The notes under the pieces were generated by a model, which did no database searches, was not told where the DNA came from, and saw only the letters and a list, made by a program, of their open reading frames with translations. The position numbers and the translations under genes were made by a program. From assembly GCA_029265505.1 (NCBI GenBank), contig JAJUII010000005.1, forward strand, positions 1 through 35,695: a stretch of DNA of 35,695 nt, given 5' to 3'. Positions 8,205 through 16,460 of the stretch are shown in pieces. Each line of letters begins with the position of its first letter. The stretch's first letter is position 1. The stretch comes from Aeromicrobium choanae. GTDB lineage: Bacteria > Actinomycetota > Actinomycetes > Propionibacteriales > Nocardioidaceae.

Positions 8205-8981
8205 GTGAAGATCACCGGTTCCTCCGTCCTGCCCGCCCGTCGCGAGCCGCTCGAGCTGCACACCGCCGACGGTCTGACCCTCGTCGGCGAGCTCGCCCTG
8301 CCGCAGGACCGGAAGCCGGTGGCCACGATGATCTGCCTGCACCCGCTGCCCACGCACGGCGGAATGATGGACAGCCACGTCTTCCGCAAGGCCTCCTACC
8401 GGCTGCCTGCGCTGGCCGACGTGGCGGTCCTGCGATTCAACACGCGCGGAACCGAGAGCGTGCAGGGGCGCAGCGAGGGCGAGTTCGACCGAGGCGTGGG
8501 GGAGCGGTTCGACGTCGCGGCCGCGATCGAGTACGCCGAGTTCGCGGACCTGCCGAACGTCTGGCTCGTGGGCTGGTCCTTCGGCACCGACCTGACTCTC
8601 ATGTACGGCCTCGAGCCGGACGTCGCAGGAGCGATCCTGCTGTCGCCGCCGCTGCGGTTCAGCACCGAGGAGCATCTGGCGGCCTGGGCCGAGGACGGTC
8701 GTCCGCTCGTCGCGCTGGTGCCCGAGCTGGACGACTACCTGCGGCCGGACGAGGCCCGCCGCCGATTCGCCGCCGTGCCGCAGGCCGAGGTGATCGCCGT
8801 CGAGGGAGCCAAGCACCTGTGGGTGGGCGACACCGAGCGCGTGCTCGACGAGATCGTCGCCCGGCTCAACCCGCGGGCGACCCTGCCCCTGCCGACCGAG
8901 TGGGACGGGCCGATGGAGCGGGCGGACTCTTCGGCCTACGCCGACCGCACGACGGCTGCGTTCAAGGACGTCCCGCGCTGA
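8205..8981 (+). CDS. Alpha/beta hydrolase
   Basis: 258-residue cytoplasmic alpha/beta hydrolase, GTG start at 8205. ICLHPLPTHGG supplies the oxyanion-hole HxxP-like region, LRFNTRGTESVQG the strand after it, and GWSFGT is the nucleophile elbow (Ser in G-W-S-F-G). Acid and base candidates are the Asp in VPELDDYLRPDE and His in EGAKHLWVG near residue 206. This short type, with the RGTE/QGR segment, belongs to the esterase-like group that removes acyl groups from unknown substrates. It is the last gene of the plus-strand run and is followed by a strong hairpin. Substrate unknown; thioesterase activity is conceivable given the CoA-rich surroundings but is only inference. Confidence 0.85.
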   Translation: MKITGSSVLPARREPLELHTADGLTLVGELALPQDRKPVATMICLHPLPTHGGMMDSHVFRKASYRLPALADVAVLRFNTRGTESVQGRSEGEFDRGVGERFDVAAAIEYAEFADLPNVWLVGWSFGTDLTLMYGLEPDVAGAILLSPPLRFSTEEHLAAWAEDGRPLVALVPELDDYLRPDEARRRFAAVPQAEVIAVEGAKHLWVGDTERVLDEIVARLNPRATLPLPTEWDGPMERADSSAYADRTTAAFKDVPR

Positions 8982-8987
8982 GCCGGA

Positions 8988-9032
8988 CATGACGACGGGG
9001 CCCGACCGACTCGGCCGGGCCCCGTCGTCATG
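8988..9032. terminator. Bidirectional terminator between convergent genes
   Basis: A perfect 17-bp inverted repeat: CATGACGACGGGGCCCG at 8988-9004 and its complement at 9016-9032, with an 11-base loop that can itself pair CCG with CGG. It sits 6 bases after the hydrolase stop and 6 bases from the ccr stop on the other strand, so the same hairpin can end transcripts from both directions. Confidence 0.8.
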
Positions 9033-9038
9033 CGTGGA

Positions 9039-10376
9039 TCAGACTCCTCGGAACAGGTTGATCCGATCGATGTACTTGGCGCGCTTCTCCTCGTCCGTCA
9101 CGCCCAGACCCTCCTGCGGGGCGAGGGCCAGGACGCCGACCTTGCCCTGGTGCTTGTTCTGGTGCACGTCGAGCGCGGCCTGCCCGGTCTCGGCGAGCTC
9201 GTAGACCTTCGACACCGTCGGGTGGATGAGGCCCTTGTCGATGAGGCGGTTGGCCTCCCAGGCCTCACGATAGTTCGCGAAGTGCGAGCTCTTGATGTTC
9301 TTGAGGTTCATCCACAGGTACCGGTTGTCGTACTGGTGCATGTACCCCGAGGTCGACGCGCAGGTGATGATCGTGCCGCCCTTGCGCGCGACGTAGACGC
9401 TGGCTCCGAAGGTCTCACGGCCCGGGTGCTCGAAGACGATGTCGGGGTCCTCGCCGCCGGTGAGCTCGCGGATCTTCTTGCCGAAGCGCTGCCACTCCTT
9501 CGGGTCCTGGTTGTGCTCGTCCTTCCAGAACTTGTAGCCCTCGGCCGAGCGGTCGATGATGTGCTCGGCGCCGAGCTTGCGCACGATCTCGGCCTTCTCG
9601 GGGCTGGAGACGACGCACACCGGGATGGCGCCGCCGTTGAGGGCCATCTGCGTCGCGTACGAGCCCAGACCGCCCGAGGCGCCCCAGATCAGCACGACGT
9701 CGCCCTGCTTCATGTTGGCGCCGTTCTTGCTCACCAGCTGGCGGTAGGCGGTCGAGTTCACCAAGCCGGGGGAGGCGGCCTCCTCCCAAGTCAGGTGCGC
9801 CGGCTTGGGCATGAGCTGGTTGGCCTTGACGATCGCCAGCTCGGCCAGGCCGCCGAAGTTCGTCTCGAAGCCCCAGATCCGCTGCTGCGGGTCCATCATC
9901 GTGTCGTCGTGACCGTCGGGGCTCTCCAGCTCGACCGACAGGCAGTGCGCGACGACCTCCTGGCCCGGCTTCCAGGCGTTGACGCCCGGGCCCGTGCGCA
10001 GGACGACGCCGGCCAGATCCGAGCCCACGATGTGGTATGGCAGGTCGTGACGCTTGCTGTACTCGCTGAGCTTGCCGTAGCGCTCCAGGAAGCGGAACGT
10101 CGAGACCGGCTCGAAGATCGACGACCACACGGTGTTGTAGTTGATCGCGCTGGCCATGACGGCCACGAGCGCCTCACCGGGCGCGAGCTCGGGCACCGGG
10201 ACGTCGTCCAGGTGCAGGCTCTTGCGCGGGTCCTTCTCGCGCGTCGTCAGACCCTCGAACATCGTCTCCTCGTCCTTGTGGACGGTGACGGCGCGGTAGG
10301 ACTCGGGGATTTCCAGGTTCTGGTACGTCTCGGCGCTACGGTCGCCGGACATGATGGCATCGAGGATGTGCTGCAC
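9039..10376 (-). CDS. ccr: Crotonyl-CoA carboxylase/reductase
   Basis: 445-residue medium-chain reductase that converts crotonyl-CoA, CO2 and NADPH to (2S)-ethylmalonyl-CoA, the defining step of the ethylmalonyl-CoA pathway. The N-terminus (residues 1-60) carries the family extension QHILDAIMSGDRSAETYQNL. Residues reported to bind CO2 in the Kitasatospora setae enzyme are present at the same numbers by my count: Asn81 (NYNTVW), Phe170-Glu171 (WGFETNFGG) and His365 (SSHFANY). The cofactor loop is GASGGLGSYATQ at about 232-243. There is a 78-base gap to the upstream epimerase gene on the same strand. These residues and the length separate it from non-carboxylating enoyl reductases. Natural PKS extender-unit supply is an alternative use. 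Confidence 0.97.
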   Translation of the reverse strand: MQHILDAIMSGDRSAETYQNLEIPESYRAVTVHKDEETMFEGLTTREKDPRKSLHLDDVPVPELAPGEALVAVMASAINYNTVWSSIFEPVSTFRFLERYGKLSEYSKRHDLPYHIVGSDLAGVVLRTGPGVNAWKPGQEVVAHCLSVELESPDGHDDTMMDPQQRIWGFETNFGGLAELAIVKANQLMPKPAHLTWEEAASPGLVNSTAYRQLVSKNGANMKQGDVVLIWGASGGLGSYATQMALNGGAIPVCVVSSPEKAEIVRKLGAEHIIDRSAEGYKFWKDEHNQDPKEWQRFGKKIRELTGGEDPDIVFEHPGRETFGASVYVARKGGTIITCASTSGYMHQYDNRYLWMNLKNIKSSHFANYREAWEANRLIDKGLIHPTVSKVYELAETGQAALDVHQNKHQGKVGVLALAPQEGLGVTDEEKRAKYIDRINLFRGV

Positions 10377-10454
10377 GGAGGATCCTTCGTGTTCGGGGGT
10401 GCAGATGGATTGCGGTGATGTTACTGGCGGGGAACCTGCGCCGCCTCTCGGGGA

Positions 10455-10901
10455 TCAGTGCGAGGCGGCGGGCTCGACCAGCTCGACGAGCACTCCACCG
10501 GCGTCCTTCGGGTGGACGAAGTTCACGCGGCTGTCGGACGTGCCGCGCTTGGGCACGTCGTAGAGGAGTCGCACGCCGCGGTCCCGCAGGGTGGCCGAGA
10601 CCGCGTCGATGTCAGTGACACGGTACGCCAACTGCTGGATGCCCGGACCGTTGCGGTCGAGGAACTTGGCGATGGTGGAGGTCTCGCTCAGCGGGGCGAG
10701 CAGCTGGATGCACGATCCGGAGTCGCCCACGGCGAGCATCGCCTCCCGCACGCCCTGCTCCTCGTTGACCTCCTCGTGGATCGACTCCAACCCGAACACC
10801 CGCGAGTAGAACTCGATGGCGTCGTCCAGGTCGGGGACGGCGATGCCGACGTGGTCGATGGCGGTGAGCAGGTGGCCCGGAACGAGTGAGTCGCTGGTCA
10901 T
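10455..10901 (-). CDS. mce: Ethylmalonyl-CoA/methylmalonyl-CoA epimerase
   Basis: 148-residue vicinal-oxygen-chelate protein that interconverts the 2R and 2S forms of methylmalonyl-CoA and, in this pathway, ethylmalonyl-CoA, linking Ccr output (2S) to the mutase substrate (2R). Two beta-alpha-beta-beta-beta repeats are evident: AIDHVGIAVPDLDDAIEFYSRVFGL and GIQQLAYRVTDIDAVSATLRDRG. Metal-ligand candidates are His17, Gln66 (CIQLLAP) and Glu140 (VLVELVEP); the position that is His in many relatives (GxHH) is Gln here (GIQQ). Encoded upstream of ccr on the same strand and divergent from the thiolase gene, so the 140-base gap should hold both promoters. Confidence 0.9.
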   Translation of the reverse strand: MTSDSLVPGHLLTAIDHVGIAVPDLDDAIEFYSRVFGLESIHEEVNEEQGVREAMLAVGDSGSCIQLLAPLSETSTIAKFLDRNGPGIQQLAYRVTDIDAVSATLRDRGVRLLYDVPKRGTSDSRVNFVHPKDAGGVLVELVEPAASH

Positions 10902-11041
10902 GCGCGCAGCCTAGTACGGGGTCGCCGCCCCCTTCGCAACGACCACGATCCGGAGGATGATGGGTGCGTGGACACCGCACCGGGCCGCCGTCGGCCGTGA
11001 GTACAGTGGCCCCCAACGCACGCACCGAAGGAGCACGTTTC

Positions 11042-12232
11042 ATGACCACTACCGTCATCGTCGCCGGAGCGCGGACGCCGATCGGTCGCCTCCAGGGCGG
11101 CCTCAAGAGCCTGTCCGGCTCCGATCTCGGCGGCATCGCGATCAAGGGCGCTCTCGAGAAGGCCGGCATCACCGGCGACCAGGTCGACTACGTGATCATG
11201 GGTCAGGTGCTCGGCGCGGGCGCCGGCCAGGTCCCCGCACGCCAGGCCGCCTACAAGGGCGGCATCCCGCTGGACGTCCCGGCCATCACCGTCAACAAGG
11301 TCTGCCTCTCGGGCATCAACGCCATCGCCCTGGCCGACCAGCTGATCCGCGCCGGTGAGCACGAGGTCGTCGTCGCCGGCGGCCAGGAGTCGATGACCCA
11401 GGCCCCGCACCTGCTGGTGGGCTCGCGCGCCGGCTTCAAGTACGGCCGCGTCACGATGCTCGACCACATGGAGTACGACGGCCTGTGGGACTCGCTGACC
11501 GACCAGGCGATGGGCTCGCTGACCGAGTCGCGCAACGCCGGCACCGACAACCTCACGCGCGAGGAGCAGGACGCGTTCGGCGCCCGCTCGCACCAGCTCG
11601 CGGCCGCGGCCCAGAAGAACGGCGTCTTCGACGACGAGATCGTCCCGGTGGAGATCCCGCAGCGCAAGGGCGACCCGATCGTCGTCAGCGCCGACGAGGG
11701 CGTGCGCGGTGACACGACCGCCGAGTCGCTCGGCAAGCTGCGTCCGGCGTTCTCCAAGGAGGGCACCATCACGGCCGGCACCGCCAGCCAGATCTCCGAC
11801 GGTGCCTGCGCGCTCGTCGTCATGAGCAAGGACAAGGCCGAGGAGCTCGGTCTGGAGTGGATCGCCGAGATCGGTGCCCACGGCAATGTCTCGGGTCCGG
11901 ACTCGACTCTGCAGGAGCAGCCGGCCAACGCGATCATCAAGGCTGCCGAGAAGGAGGGCATCGCTGTCTCCGACATCGACCTGTTCGAGCTCAACGAGGC
12001 CTTCGCCGCCGTCGGCATCGTCTCGGCCCGCAAGCTCGGTGTCAGCGAGGACAAGGTCAACGTCAACGGCGGCGCCATCGCGCTCGGCCACCCGATCGGC
12101 ATGAGCGGTGCCCGCATCGTGCTGCACCTGGCGCTCGAGCTCAAGCGGCGCGGTGGCGGCACGGGCGCCGCGGCGCTGTGCGGCGGCGGCGGTCAGGGTG
12201 ACGCCCTGATCATCCGCGTGCCGCAGGCCTGA
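11042..12232 (+). CDS. Acetyl-CoA C-acetyltransferase (thiolase)
   Basis: 396-residue biosynthetic-type thiolase that condenses two acetyl-CoA into acetoacetyl-CoA. ATG at 11042 follows AAGGAG at 11028-11033. The catalytic set is complete: Cys88 in NKVCLSG, the NEAFA loop, His350 in [16 protein letters not shown] and Cys380 in [10 protein letters not shown]. The starting motif [17 protein letters not shown] is typical. It begins a plus-strand operon with meaB (10-base gap) and lies beside the epimerase-ccr unit, giving the first step of the ethylmalonyl-CoA route. A degradative role cannot be excluded by sequence alone. Confidence 0.95.
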   Translation: MTTTVIVAGARTPIGRLQGGLKSLSGSDLGGIAIKGALEKAGITGDQVDYVIMGQVLGAGAGQVPARQAAYKGGIPLDVPAITVNKVCLSGINAIALADQLIRAGEHEVVVAGGQESMTQAPHLLVGSRAGFKYGRVTMLDHMEYDGLWDSLTDQAMGSLTESRNAGTDNLTREEQDAFGARSHQLAAAAQKNGVFDDEIVPVEIPQRKGDPIVVSADEGVRGDTTAESLGKLRPAFSKEGTITAGTASQISDGACALVVMSKDKAEELGLEWIAEIGAHGNVSGPDSTLQEQPANAIIKAAEKEGIAVSDIDLFELNEAFAAVGIVSARKLGVSEDKVNVNGGAIALGHPIGMSGARIVLHLALELKRRGGGTGAAALCGGGGQGDALIIRVPQA

Positions 12233-12242
12233 TCGCGCGCCG

Positions 12243-13202
12243 TTGAACGCACGCACCATCGACGTCACCGACCTGGTCACGCGGGCGCGAGCCGGCGAGG
12301 CCAGGTCGGTGGCGCGTCTGATCACCCTGGTCGAGGACGAGTCCGAGCACCTGCGCCAGGTGAGCGCGGCGCTGGCTCCGCTCGTGGGCCGCGCCCACGT
12401 CATCGGGTTGACCGGCTCGCCCGGCGTGGGCAAGTCGACGACCACCTCGGCGCTGGTGACCGAGTTCCGGGCCCGCGGTCGACGGGTGGGGGTCCTGGCC
12501 GTCGATCCCACCTCGCCGTTCAGCGGGGGAGCGTTGCTCGGCGACCGGATCCGCATGCAGGAGCACGCCACCGACCCGGACGTGTTCATCCGGTCGATGG
12601 CCAGCCGGGGACACCTGGGCGGGCTGTCGTGGGCGACGCCGCAGGCGATCCGGGTGCTCGACGCCGCCGGGTGCGACGTCGTGCTCCTGGAGACCGTCGG
12701 CGTCGGACAGTCCGAGGTGGAGGTCGCCGGACTGGCCGACACCACGGTCGTCCTGCTCGCGCCCGGCATGGGCGACGGCATCCAGGCGGCGAAGGCCGGA
12801 ATCCTGGAGATCGGGGACGTCTTCTGCGTCAACAAGGCCGACCGCGACGGCGCCACGACGACACGACGCGAGCTGCGCACGATGCTGTCGATGTCGAGCC
12901 GTGAGGACGGCTGGAAGCCGCCGATCGACCTCACAGTGGCCAGCGAGGGTCGGGGGATCGCCGAGCTCGTGGACGATCTGGAGGCCCATGCCCGTCACCT
13001 GCGGCAGACCGGGCAGCTCGAACGCCGTCGGACCGCGCGACTGCGTCGGGAGATCCAGTCGATCGCCCTGGACCAGGTCCGGCGCCGCTTCGTGCTCGAC
13101 GGCGGCGAGGAGCTCGACGAGCTGGCCGCTCGCGCCCAGGCCGGCGAGATCGACCCCTTCGCGGCAGCCGACGAGCTGCTCCGCCGCGCCTCCGACACCT
13201 GA
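12243..13202 (+). CDS. meaB: MeaB/ArgK-type GTPase, chaperone of B12-dependent mutases
   Basis: 319-residue G3E-family GTPase that gates loading of adenosylcobalamin into acyl-CoA mutases and protects them from inactivation. The P-loop GSPGVGKS is at residues 58-65; the Mg-binding stretch DPTSPFSGGALLGDRIRM, the LLETVGVGQSE switch region and the NKAD guanine-specificity motif follow in order. The only start that fits the family N-terminus is TTG at 12243, 10 bases after the thiolase stop and without a clear ribosome site, suggesting coupling. Its likely client is the mutase at 2552. In other bacteria meaB often adjoins its mutase gene; here it is 8 kb away. Confidence 0.95.
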   Translation: MNARTIDVTDLVTRARAGEARSVARLITLVEDESEHLRQVSAALAPLVGRAHVIGLTGSPGVGKSTTTSALVTEFRARGRRVGVLAVDPTSPFSGGALLGDRIRMQEHATDPDVFIRSMASRGHLGGLSWATPQAIRVLDAAGCDVVLLETVGVGQSEVEVAGLADTTVVLLAPGMGDGIQAAKAGILEIGDVFCVNKADRDGATTTRRELRTMLSMSSREDGWKPPIDLTVASEGRGIAELVDDLEAHARHLRQTGQLERRRTARLRREIQSIALDQVRRRFVLDGGEELDELAARAQAGEIDPFAAADELLRRASDT

Positions 13203-13229
13203 GCGTCGACGTCCGGTAGAACTGTCAAG

Positions 13230-13382
13230 GTGAAGAAGGCAGTGATCCTGGTCGTGGGGCTCTTCGTGCTGTACTTCCTGCTGACGAGTCCCACCGAGGC
13301 CGCCGACGTGGTGCGCGCGGTGACCGACCTGACGATGGACGCCTTCGGACAGGTCGCGGTGTTCCTCGCCGAGTTCTTCTGA
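13230..13382 (+). CDS. Small single-pass membrane protein, 50 residues
   Basis: GTG at 13230 to TGA at 13380-13382. The product starts MKKAVILVVGLFVLYFLLTSP (one hydrophobic helix, about residues 4-19), followed by an amphipathic stretch with EAADVVRAVTDLTMDAF and a hydrophobic end (VAVFLAEFF). I recall similar 50-60 residue proteins directly before the PH-domain gene in many actinobacteria, though I cannot check this. The next gene starts 8 bases later, so the two are probably made from one transcript. No function known. Confidence 0.7.
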   Translation: MKKAVILVVGLFVLYFLLTSPTEAADVVRAVTDLTMDAFGQVAVFLAEFF

Positions 13383-13389
13383 GTCGGCC

Positions 13390-14058
13390 GTGTTCGATCG
13401 GGTGGGAATCGAGCAGGCGCCACCGGGACTGTGGCGCCGGTTCTGGCGCCGCCTGCACGAGCCGTATCCCGAGCCGGACCACAACCGCGCCCTCATCCGC
13501 CGGCTCAATCCGCGATCGGGCGAGCAGATCCAGCGCGTGGTGCCCAAGCATCTGATCGTGTACCTGCCGGTGCCGATCGCGGTCGGTGCCCTGGCGCTCT
13601 GTCTGGGCGTGGCGCTGTTCCACTGGAACGCCCTGACGATCCTGCTCATCTGGCTCTCGCTCGCGGCCGTGGTCGTCACCGTCTGTCGGGCGTTTCTGGT
13701 GTGGCGCGACGTCTTCGTGCTGACGAACTGGCGGGTCGTGCGCCTCAGCGGCTTCTTCACCACGCGGGTCGCGACGATGCCGATCAACCGGATCCTGGAC
13801 ATGACCATGACTCGGCCTCCGCTGGGCCGGGTGCTCGGCTACGGCCACTTCGTCTTCGAGTCGGCGGCCCAGGAGCAGGGCCTGCGGGAGATCCGCTTCG
13901 TGCCCGACATCCTCACGATCGATCACGAGATCAACAACGCGGTCAACAAGGAGCACCGCCGTCGTGCGTCGATGGGGCTGCCGCCGGACCACCGGGCCAC
14001 GGGTCTGCCGCCGGACGTCGAGACGACCGACCCGATCCCGGGGCTGGGACCTCTCTAG
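13390..14058 (+). CDS. Bacterial PH domain (DUF304-type) membrane protein
   Basis: 222 residues, GTG start. After a charged N-terminus come two closely spaced transmembrane helices (about residues 57-78 and 81-103: YLPVPIAVGALALCLGVALF and LTILLIWLSLAAVVVTV), then a bPH2 domain (about 105-190) with the hallmark VFVLTNWRVVRLSGFFTTRVATMP and DMTMTRPPLGRVLGYGHFVFESA. A polar tail rich in Pro and Asp ends the protein. Such proteins are membrane-anchored with the PH fold facing the cytoplasm; ligands are unknown. It follows the 50-residue membrane protein by 8 bases and precedes the thioredoxin-TPR gene by 10 bases. Confidence 0.87.
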   Translation: MFDRVGIEQAPPGLWRRFWRRLHEPYPEPDHNRALIRRLNPRSGEQIQRVVPKHLIVYLPVPIAVGALALCLGVALFHWNALTILLIWLSLAAVVVTVCRAFLVWRDVFVLTNWRVVRLSGFFTTRVATMPINRILDMTMTRPPLGRVLGYGHFVFESAAQEQGLREIRFVPDILTIDHEINNAVNKEHRRRASMGLPPDHRATGLPPDVETTDPIPGLGPL

Positions 14059-14068
14059 ACTGGATCCC

Positions 14069-14977
14069 ATGAGCTTCTCGCAGTCCGGTGCGTTCGACCT
14101 GTCCTCGCTGGCCAAGCCTCGCCCGGAGCAGGGCTCGGCCGCCGCCGACTCCGGCGTCGTCTACGTCATCGACGTCACCGAGGCCGACTTCCAGCAGGTC
14201 GTTCAGTCCTCCCTGAGCCATGTCGTCGTCCTCGCGCTGTGGTCCCCGCGGTCACAGCAGAGCATCGAGTTCAACGAGGTGCTGGCACGGGCGACCTCCG
14301 CCTACGGCGGTGCGCTGCAGCTCGCGCGCGTGGACGTCGACGCCAACCCCGGCATCGGTCAGGCGCTGCAGGTCCAGGCGGTGCCGTTCGTCGCCGGACT
14401 CATCCAGGGGCGTCCGGTCCCGCTCTTCCAGGGCACCGTCGACGCCGCCGAGGTCACGCGATTCTTCGACGAGCTCGTCCGGCTCGCCCAGCAGAACGGG
14501 CTGACCGGTCGGGCTCAGCCGTCGGGCGCGGCGCCGGAGGCACAGCAGCCGGACGAGCCGCAGGAGGACCCGCGCTTCGCGGCGGCCGACGAGGCCTACG
14601 CCCGCGGTGACTTCGCCGCGGCGATCGCCGAGTACGAGCGGCTGCTCACCGAGTCGCCCGCCGACGCGGAGGTGGCCGAGCGCCTCGCGGCGACCAAGCT
14701 GTACTCGCGTGTGGCGGGCGCCGACCTCAATGCGGCACGGGCCGCGGCCGCCGACGATCCGAACGACATCGACGCTCAGCTGCTGGTCGCCGACCTGGAC
14801 GTCACCGGCGGCCACGTCGAGGACGCGTTCGCGCGGCTGCTCGACGTCATCCGACGTACGAGCGGCGACGACCGCGATCGGGTGCGCGAGCGCCTCGTCG
14901 AGCTGTTCACCGTGGTCGGGCTGACCGATCCCCGGGTCGCGCAGGCCCGTCGCTCGCTGGCCGCCGCGCTGTTCTGA
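14069..14977 (+). CDS. Thioredoxin-fold TPR protein, CnoX/YbbN-like, redox-inactive
   Basis: 302 residues. Residues about 30-140 form a thioredoxin-like domain (VVVLALWSPRSQQSIEF, ALQVQAVPFVAGLIQG), residues about 165-302 TPR-like helices (FAAADEAYARGDFAAAIAEYERLL). The WCGPC site is replaced by W58-S-P-R-S62, so both cysteines are lost and no disulfide chemistry is possible. The architecture matches the chaperedoxin CnoX (YbbN), a cytoplasmic holdase that passes proteins to DnaK or GroEL; the Escherichia coli enzyme also lacks a normal CXXC. The stop is 11 bases from the converging GNAT-Nudix gene. Holdase role is inferred from family architecture. Confidence 0.87.
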   Translation: MSFSQSGAFDLSSLAKPRPEQGSAAADSGVVYVIDVTEADFQQVVQSSLSHVVVLALWSPRSQQSIEFNEVLARATSAYGGALQLARVDVDANPGIGQALQVQAVPFVAGLIQGRPVPLFQGTVDAAEVTRFFDELVRLAQQNGLTGRAQPSGAAPEAQQPDEPQEDPRFAAADEAYARGDFAAAIAEYERLLTESPADAEVAERLAATKLYSRVAGADLNAARAAAADDPNDIDAQLLVADLDVTGGHVEDAFARLLDVIRRTSGDDRDRVRERLVELFTVVGLTDPRVAQARRSLAAALF

Positions 14978-14988
14978 GGAAGGTCGGC

Positions 14989-15891
14989 TCAGCCGTCCTC
15001 GCGGACCGGGTCCGGCTGGCGCGGGGCCTCGCGATACGCCGGCAGCGGCCCGGCCTCGAGTGCCTCGAGCAGCTCGATCGTGGCCAGGGTCGCCCTCTCG
15101 CGGACGGTGTCCAGGTCGCACCAGTGCACGGCCTTGATCTCGGTGCGCTGCAGCGCCATCTGCTCGACCATGTCGGGCTCGACGACGCCGAGGTCGAACA
15201 CGAACAGGCACGCGTCGTCCCAGTGGCTCCACGGCGGCAGCCAGTTCATCGTCACCAGACCCTCGATCGTCACCGTGACGCCGAGCTCCTCCTGCAGCTC
15301 GCGCACCAGCCCGAGGGCGGGACTCTCGCCGACCTCGACCACGCCGCCGGGCAGGTCCCACTCGCGCTTGTAGGTCAGCTCGCACAACAGGATCCGGCCC
15401 GCGGTGTCGCGCAGCAGCCCCTGCCCGATCACCCGCTTGCGCGGCAGGCCGGCGTTGAGGATCGACACGAATCCCTCACGGGAGAACACCGGCGGGTCGT
15501 CGATCACCCGCCCCAGGAGGATGTGGTCGGGAGCGTCGCCGGGGGTGCGGGCCACGCCCTCGCGCCGCAGACCGGCGATCGAGGCGGCGCGCAGGGCCAG
15601 CGGGTCGTCGCTGGACACCCGTGCCTCGACACGCGTCCAGCCGAGCTCCGTGAAGGCGTGCTCGACGGCGACCCGCAGCGCGCGGCTGGCGACCATCGCG
15701 CCGGGTCCGGAGGCGAAGTTCCAGCGCATCGAGCCCGTGTGCCGGCCGGCCTTGCCGGGGGCGCGCTGCAGGGCGACCGTGCCGATGCGCTCGCCGCCGT
15801 AGACGACCGCGAACCCGTCCAAGTCGTCGGTGCCGCTTGTGGGCTCGAGCACCAGGTCGTCGTCACGCAGCGCGGGGGAGGTGTCGGTCAC
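14989..15891 (-). CDS. GNAT acetyltransferase-like / Nudix hydrolase fusion
   Basis: 300-residue two-domain protein, GTG start. The N-terminal half (about 1-130) resembles the GNAT acetyltransferases of the RimJ/RimL type that bear on crowded amino groups: VALQRAPGKAGRHTGSMRWNF, ALRVAVEHAFTELGWTRVEARV, LRAASIAGLRREGV. The C-terminal half (about 150-300) is a Nudix hydrolase with a complete box from G183 to V205: Gx5E (E189) then RELQEELGV. It would hydrolyse a nucleoside diphosphate derivative; the substrate is unknown. The gene is divergent from a second GNAT gene only 38 bases away. A weak N-terminal acetyl-CoA loop leaves open that the first domain is non-catalytic. Confidence 0.85.
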   Translation of the reverse strand: MTDTSPALRDDDLVLEPTSGTDDLDGFAVVYGGERIGTVALQRAPGKAGRHTGSMRWNFASGPGAMVASRALRVAVEHAFTELGWTRVEARVSSDDPLALRAASIAGLRREGVARTPGDAPDHILLGRVIDDPPVFSREGFVSILNAGLPRKRVIGQGLLRDTAGRILLCELTYKREWDLPGGVVEVGESPALGLVRELQEELGVTVTIEGLVTMNWLPPWSHWDDACLFVFDLGVVEPDMVEQMALQRTEIKAVHWCDLDTVRERATLATIELLEALEAGPLPAYREAPRQPDPVREDG

Positions 15892-15929
15892 GTGGCCGAG
15901 GCTACCCGTCCTCGTGATGGAATCGACCC

Positions 15930-16415
15930 ATGACCGATCCGCGGATCCGCCCCGCCACCGCCGACGACGTGCCCGCCATGGTGCGCCTCGTGCACGACCT
16001 GGCCGCCTACGAGAAGGCGCCCGAGCAGTGCGTCCTGACCGAGGAGATGCTGCACGAGCGTCTGTTCGGCACGGCGCCGGCGCTGTACGCCCACGTCGCC
16101 GAGGTCGAGGGCACGGTGGTCGGCATCGCGATCTGGTTCCTCAACTTCTCGACCTGGGACGGGGTGCACGGCATCCACCTGGAGGACCTGTACGTCGACC
16201 CGGACCACCGGGGGAGCGGCCTGGGCAAGGCGTTGCTGGTCGAGCTGGCACGCATCTGCGTCGAGCGGCGGTACAGCCGACTGCAGTGGCAGGTCCTGGA
16301 CTGGAACACGCCGTCGATCGACTTCTACCGCGCGCTCGGCGCCGTCGATCTGGAGGAGTGGCGCACGTATCGCCTCGCCGGCGAGGCGCTGCAGGCCCTC
16401 GGCTCGGCGTCGTGA
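15930..16415 (+). CDS. GNAT family N-acetyltransferase (diamine acetyltransferase-like)
   Basis: 161 residues with full GNAT motifs: RPATADDVPAMVRLVHDLAAYEKAPE at the N-terminus, the LEDLYVDPDHRGSGLGKALL acetyl-CoA pyrophosphate loop (R/Q-x-x-G-x-G/A) in the centre, and QWQVLDWNTPSIDFYRALGA. This pattern matches the spermidine/spermine and thialysine acetyltransferase subgroup, so amine or diamine substrates are likely but unproven. Its promoter must lie in the 38 bases shared with the divergent GNAT-Nudix gene. Coding style is like its neighbours. Confidence 0.88.
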   Translation: MTDPRIRPATADDVPAMVRLVHDLAAYEKAPEQCVLTEEMLHERLFGTAPALYAHVAEVEGTVVGIAIWFLNFSTWDGVHGIHLEDLYVDPDHRGSGLGKALLVELARICVERRYSRLQWQVLDWNTPSIDFYRALGAVDLEEWRTYRLAGEALQALGSAS

Positions 16416-16460
16416 CGCTGCCCTATGCTCGGGCCAACCGACACAGGAGGTAGTACGGCC

